A stretch of DNA of 64,000 bases from an uncultured Anaerolineae bacterium (GTDB lineage: Bacteria; Chloroflexota; Anaerolineae; J036; Brachytrichaceae). The translations under genes were made by a program, and so were the position numbers. This document shows positions 62,501 to 64,000 of this stretch, piece after piece (within the stretch, counting starts at the first letter, position 1; each line of letters opens with the position of its first letter). Below the pieces are notes generated by a model. The model worked only from the letters and a program-made list of their open reading frames with translations, ran no database searches and was not told the origin of the DNA. The DNA is taken from contig CALBEF010000021.1 of NCBI GenBank assembly GCA_937927775.1, positions 53,832 through 117,831 of the forward strand, in the 5' to 3' direction.

Positions 62501-63058
62501 GAAATCGCGCAGCGCCGGCATCAGTTGCGCGTAGGCCGTGTCGCGCTGCAGCCGGGCATCGTCGAACAACTCGGCGAGGGGAGCATAGGCTGGGTTGAGG
62601 TTGGCCAGCCACAGCATGAGCATTTCCTCAAGGGCGACCTGGCGATTGGGCCTGCCTTCGGTCTCGCCCTGTAGATATTCATCCACGCTCAGGCCGGCGC
62701 GATACACCGCCACGGTCGGGAATTCGTCGGCGAATGTTCGCAGAGCTGCTTCAACCTTTTCATGGCCCAGCCGCGCCTCCAGCCATGCCAGCGCCTGTTC
62801 CACTGCGCGAGGGTTGCGTTGCTGGCGATACTGAGCCATGACGAGATGCAGGATTTCGTCAATCAGCCCCATGGCATTGAGTTGGCCGGCAGACACTGCC
62901 TGTTCGGGATGGCGGGCCAGGTCGCGCTGCTGGTTGATCTTCTGCGCCAGCAGGCGCGCGGCGCGCAGGTTGGCAAAGATGACGTTGCCGGTCAGGCCAA
63001 ACAGCGTGTCGTCGATCTGATAGCGGTCACGGGATGGGCGTGAGATGTGGAGTTCCAT
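59561..63058 (-). CDS. Large GH13 (alpha-amylase superfamily) protein with long N- and C-terminal extensions
   Basis: The 1165-residue protein has no signal peptide. About 290 helical N-terminal residues precede a GH13 barrel: region I SDMVPNHMG (Asp400, His405), region II IIRFDAAMTLAKRH (nucleophile Asp520), region III LLLAEAFWMM (acid/base Glu585), region IV VNFMNNPDERTAVDQFG (Asp646). The His preceding the last Asp in most GH13 enzymes is Pro here. Roughly 400 further helical residues follow. It may be a glucan-modifying enzyme of storage metabolism; the exact reaction is unknown. The ATG at 63058 is 8 bases after a TATGAT. Confidence 0.85.
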   Translation of the reverse strand: MELHISRPSRDRYQIDDTLFGLTGNVIFANLRAARLLAQKINQQRDLARHPEQAVSAGQLNAMGLIDEILHLVMAQYRQQRNPRAVEQALAWLEARLGHEKVEAALRTFADEFPTVAVYRAGLSVDEYLQGETEGRPNRQVALEEMLMLWLANLNPAYAPLAELFDDARLQRDTAYAQLMPALRDFFDTQPPFGPDNQNLIDLLRAPALAHPHSLMEQLQFIAARWAGLLGEQVYRLLSGLDLIREETRPSFTGPGPAQAPVYDYATLVEMGIGMPGPDIERYSPDRDWMPRVVLMAKNSYVWLDQLSKQYRRQVRRLDQIPDEALDQLARWGITGLWLIGLWERSPASQRIKQLCGNPDALPSAYSLYDYRIADDLGGQAALDNLRARAAQRGIRLASDMVPNHMGIDSPWVINHPDWFISLPYSPFPTYTFNGPDLSRDERVGVFIEDHYYNRADAAVVFKRLDRWTGSELYIYHGNDGTSMPWNDTAQLNYLNPAVREAVIQTILHVARQFPIIRFDAAMTLAKRHFQRLWFPEPGTGGAIASRAGLGLTRQQFDEAMPEEFWREVVDRVAREAPDTLLLAEAFWMMEGYFVRSLGMHRVYNSAFMNMLRDEDNGKYRHLIKSTLEFDPQILKRYVNFMNNPDERTAVDQFGKGDKYFGICTLMATLPGLPMFGHGQIEGFAEKYGMEFRRPMWDEQVDAYLVSRHEREIFPLLHRRHLFSDVEHFELYDFFTADGAVCEDVFAFSNRHAEARALVIYHNKFAEVAGWIRASVAALRPAPDGGRALAQTTLVEGLGLVVGDDWFTLFRDLVTGLEYIRNNRDLAEQGLYVELAAYKRHVFLDFRQVQDRDGRYARIAAHLNGRGAPSVEGAMRDLELQPILQPFRALINAETLYRLTEARDADNAQIIPGLLDEIATRAQAAYAAAAAFAQQTPAAAGPACDPSAIAAEIRRRAQAVLADFVRADFVREVSAAGDANDRNALRDGLPADVASWLAGLVWLFVSRIGATLTDTDESAAGRSLLDEWRLSVLIADALRQIGLDDGATARALALVKTLMSHQRWFDALSTNTAGDAHLLAQALFSDADARAYLGVNRYDGILWFNKESFDGLMGWLTALAWLDQADPDMPETRARIERAGEVIQALRRAEQASGYQVDKLLAALD

Positions 63059-63532
63059 TGGACACAATCATAAATCTTTCTGCTCAGGCGAAGTTAGTCG
63101 CTGAGAGCACGAGATGTATCTATGCAATTATCTCAACAGCGAGCCGCAAAATGAGAGAACAGGGTTATGCCAGCGAGACCGCTGACCACGGACACTTTGC
63201 CGGGTCAAAGTGTATCAGGCGCAGCGAACGACCTCGGGCTGATTGCACCAGGCCGGCAGACACACAACACCTTGTCAACTGTGCCCATGCCTATAGCCTT
63301 CACGGCACAGGCTTTGTCCCCCCTGTTTTAATCTCCAAGATCTCGATAACACGCAATAGTATTGCGTTTTTGATACGGCAGTAGTTAAGCTAGATTTTAC
63401 ATTGTTTTAGCACAATCTTTAATTAGTATTAATACTCTCGTGGTATACTGCGCCCCTGTTCAAAGCCAGTTTGTCCGGCGCGCAGCACATTTCGCGCTGC
63501 GCGCTGCCAGAAAACAGGAAAACCGGAGTGCT
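63059..63532. other. 474-base AT-richer intergenic region with palindromes and a promoter
   Basis: No gene is recognisable. The part from about 63320 to 63450 is clearly poorer in GC than the rest of the window. It holds ACGCAATAGTATTGCGT (63351-63367, a palindrome followed by T residues), a perfect 12-base palindrome AGTATTAATACT (63425-63436) and a TATACT (63444-63449) that could be the -10 of the downstream gene. The palindromes are candidate operator or terminator sites. Confidence 0.55.
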
Positions 63533-64000
63533 ATGTTTCGCAAGTCCATCGTCTCACTGCTTGTGATTTCGCTTACCCTGTCATCGGTCCAGCCGGCTCA
63601 GGCGGCAGCCAGACACTCTTTTAACACCCCTTTAGTCGCACGTGGTCTGGAGAGTCTGCCCGCGGCGGCCCAGAATATCTTTCGAGAAGCATTCTCCAAT
63701 GCGCCGGCTGCTGCGCTCGCCAGCGCAACAACGGTCGCTGTGCCCACCCCGCAGGCCAAACCGCTCGTGCTGGCCCGCACTCAGTCAGCCTATACCCCCA
63801 GCGGCCTGCTCAGCGGCACGGTCATCATCACCTACACCGTCGTCAACCGCCTGCCGCTGGATGAACTGAGCAGCGCCGAGATCACGGTCAAACTGGCCCC
63901 CGGCGTCAGCCTGGTCTCCGCGCCGGCTCACCTCACCCTCCCCGACGGCAGCCTGTCCTTCGCCCTCGGCGAGGTCGGGCCGGCGGACGGCGCGTCGCTG
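63533..64000 (+). CDS. Large secreted or surface protein, N-terminal part (continues beyond window)
   Basis: The open frame of 156 codons begins with ATG at 63533, with GGAG four bases upstream. A signal peptide (SIVSLLVISLTLSSVQPAQA, cleavage after AQA) is followed by an Ala-rich segment and a beta domain (GTVIITYTVVNRLPLDELSS, EITVKLAPGVSLVSAPAHLT) that resembles DUF11/CARDB-type adhesin or S-layer repeats. It is truncated by the window edge. The dedicated AT-rich upstream region suggests individual regulation. Confidence 0.8.
   Translation, partial: MFRKSIVSLLVISLTLSSVQPAQAAARHSFNTPLVARGLESLPAAAQNIFREAFSNAPAAALASATTVAVPTPQAKPLVLARTQSAYTPSGLLSGTVIITYTVVNRLPLDELSSAEITVKLAPGVSLVSAPAHLTLPDGSLSFALGEVGPADGASL

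Overview
The window is GC-rich and densely packed, with about 50 protein genes on both strands. It looks like a chromosomal segment of a Chloroflexota bacterium, perhaps Anaerolineae-like. That placement is an inference from lipobox lipoproteins without outer-membrane genes, a T-box in front of valS, an AnmK-MurQ fusion, GH13/MBOAT/SGNH envelope genes, many start codons only 6-13 bases after a -10-like hexamer, and intergenic heptamer arrays. No rRNA, tRNA, CRISPR array or intact transposase was found.

Layout. 1-7093: peptidoglycan amino-sugar locus with a CUT1 sugar ABC transporter (two permeases and a binding lipoprotein), a GntR/UTRA regulator, NamZ-type muramidase and, divergently, an AnmK-MurQ fusion. 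7110-13200: valS with a T-box and an in-frame repeat insertion, a Nudix-GNAT fusion, a small membrane protein and a degenerate S41 protease. 13203-16121: winged-helix regulator, then an ECF sigma factor and FecR-like partner. 16154-25483: DgkA, RlmI-like methyltransferase, S1 protein, lysS, rny, recX, an FmrO/ArmA-like 16S rRNA methyltransferase and a TGT paralogue. 25534-38854: mfd, Trm112-like protein, OB-fold secreted protein, FecR-like membrane protein, biotin carboxylase, methyltransferase, miaB, GNAT, site-2 protease and HEAT protein. 38923-43361: a glycosidase-like/O-antigen-ligase fusion, an SDR remnant, a structured leader RNA with a 17-codon ORF, hsp20 and a UroD-family remnant. 43518-48784: oligopeptide ABC transporter parts without ATPase genes, and an M28 peptidase. 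48951-58253: SET protein, PlsC-like acyltransferase, three SGNH/SH3 paralogues, a lipoprotein and a microprotein-MBOAT-SGNH cassette. 58311-64000: recF, a 1165-residue GH13 protein and the start of a large secreted protein.

Two systems stand out. First, tandem arrays with a 7-base period (some 8 or 9) end within a few bases of the start codon of about eight unrelated genes, and two such families lie in frame inside valS. They appear to be a recurrent form of 5' leader. Second, 55446-58253 looks like an envelope-polymer O-acylation cassette: a 39-residue single-span protein ending WIYQGF, which resembles the DltX acyl-carrier motif, then an MBOAT and an SGNH protein. Three further SGNH paralogues lie beside it, two of them with Cys in place of the catalytic Ser.

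A third candidate is the self-contained element at 42299-42507: promoter, stem, near-perfect Shine-Dalgarno, 17-codon ORF, a sequence able to mask that Shine-Dalgarno, and a terminator. All functional statements come from reading motifs by eye; no database search was possible.
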